A DNA stretch of 64,000 bases from an uncultured Pelagibacteraceae bacterium (GTDB lineage: Bacteria > Pseudomonadota > Alphaproteobacteria > Pelagibacterales > Pelagibacteraceae): contig CACLHW010000003.1 in assembly GCA_902606835.1 (NCBI GenBank), positions 1 to 64,000 on the forward strand. Reading direction: 5' to 3'. Positions 63,795 through 64,000 of this stretch are shown piece after piece; the stretch's first letter is position 1, and each line of letters opens with the position of its first letter. The position numbers and the translations under genes were made by a program. A model generated the notes under the pieces. It ran no database searches, was not told the DNA's origin, and was given only the letters and a program-made list of their open reading frames with translations.

Positions 63795-64000
63795 TTATTT
63801 TTTAGTAAAAGTAGTTAAGCCTAATTTCTTGTGGTTGATTCTTGAAGAGGCGCAATGAATATGGCTTCTGTCTACAATAAGAGTTTCTCCAACTTTCCAT
63901 TCATATATAAATTCCACCTCCATTCCTTTAAGATTGTTAATATCAATATGAGTCAAATATTTTGTATGAATTTCTTCATTAAATTCTTTATCTCCCAGGT
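63795..64000 (-). CDS. partial 2OG-Fe(II) oxygenase-like protein (C-terminus only)
   Basis: The reading frame is open from the right edge of the window to a TAA at 63795-63797. The visible 67 residues include LGDKEFNEEI, GMEVEFIYEWKVGETLIVDRSHIHCASSR and KLGLTTFTKK. The segment DRSHIHCASS followed by a Lys-rich GLTTFT end resembles the distal His and C-terminal strand of double-stranded beta-helix 2-oxoglutarate oxygenases. The N-terminal HxD would be outside the window. It is upstream of, and co-oriented with, the FkbM gene, 20 bp away. Confidence 0.5.
   Translation of the reverse strand, partial: LGDKEFNEEIHTKYLTHIDINNLKGMEVEFIYEWKVGETLIVDRSHIHCASSRINHKKLGLTTFTKK

Overview
The window looks like part of a small, streamlined, strongly AT-rich alphaproteobacterial chromosome, most likely a member of the SAR11 clade (Pelagibacterales). 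This is inferred from gene content. Alphaproteobacterial markers include a petABC cytochrome bc1 operon, paired b and b' ATP synthase subunits, CcrM with a C-terminal RAMA-like domain, a divergent histidyl-tRNA synthetase next to a tRNA-His without G-1, and small families such as DUF721, DUF2093, DUF2948 and DUF3035. Gaps between genes are mostly 0-60 bp, many genes overlap by 4 bp, and no stretch above 300 bp lacks a gene. I see no IS element, prophage, CRISPR array, rRNA or integron.

Layout. 1-3512 (+): prs, rplY, pth, ychF. 3514-6179 (-): cytochrome bc1 operon (petA-petB-petC). 6279-8054 (+): trmL, a frameshifted hemF, greA. 8057-12052 (-): cca preceded by tRNA-Gln, ispE, a TPR protein. 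12061-14510 (+): family-4-type uracil-DNA glycosylase, rnhB, ccrM. 14519-16620 (-): FAD monooxygenase and mutY. 16615-22488 (+): DUF721 protein, a DsbA-like protein, a short hinge-less SMC, and the ATP synthase Fo genes atpI-B-E-F'-F. 22478-25569: a CDGSH protein, thrB, rnhA, thrC. 25634-31613 (-): an aa3-type cytochrome c oxidase operon with two subunit-III-like proteins, subunit IV, ctaB and ctaG. 31759-44353: rsmE, then a long + strand run of MBL hydrolase, haloacid dehalogenase, pirin, quinone oxidoreductase, ubiA, the lipid A/Kdo module (msbA, waaA, lpxK, lpxL), a methyltransferase, a Cas4-like nuclease and a glycosyltransferase. 44350-55795: M23 peptidase, DUF2093, purD, rsmD, pgi, DUF3035 lipoprotein, lspA, ileS, ribF, HAD phosphatase, groESL. 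55801-62682 (-): hisG-hisZ-hisS with tRNA-His, two cold-shock genes, tRNA-Phe, infA, DUF2948, murA, dcd and small ORFs. 62845-64000 (-): an FkbM methyltransferase and a truncated 2OG-oxygenase-like gene, possibly the edge of a variable cell-surface region.

The genes cover aerobic respiration (bc1, aa3 oxidase, ATP synthase Fo), outer-membrane building, translation and tRNA maturation, and DNA repair and methylation. The observations most worth checking are: (1) an exact 46-bp inverted copy of the rplY tail inside hemF that breaks its frame; (2) two tRNA genes whose CCA ends lie 4-5 nt from the start codons of tRNA-processing or tRNA-charging genes (cca, hisS); (3) an SMC without a visible hinge and with about half-length arms; (4) a shared C-terminal motif on cytochrome b and cytochrome c1; (5) a perfect terminator hairpin for groESL embedded in the coding end of hisG; (6) inverted repeats upstream of groESL and the cox operon; (7) divergent genes sharing start-codon palindromes. 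I do not see one large, clearly undescribed multi-gene system.
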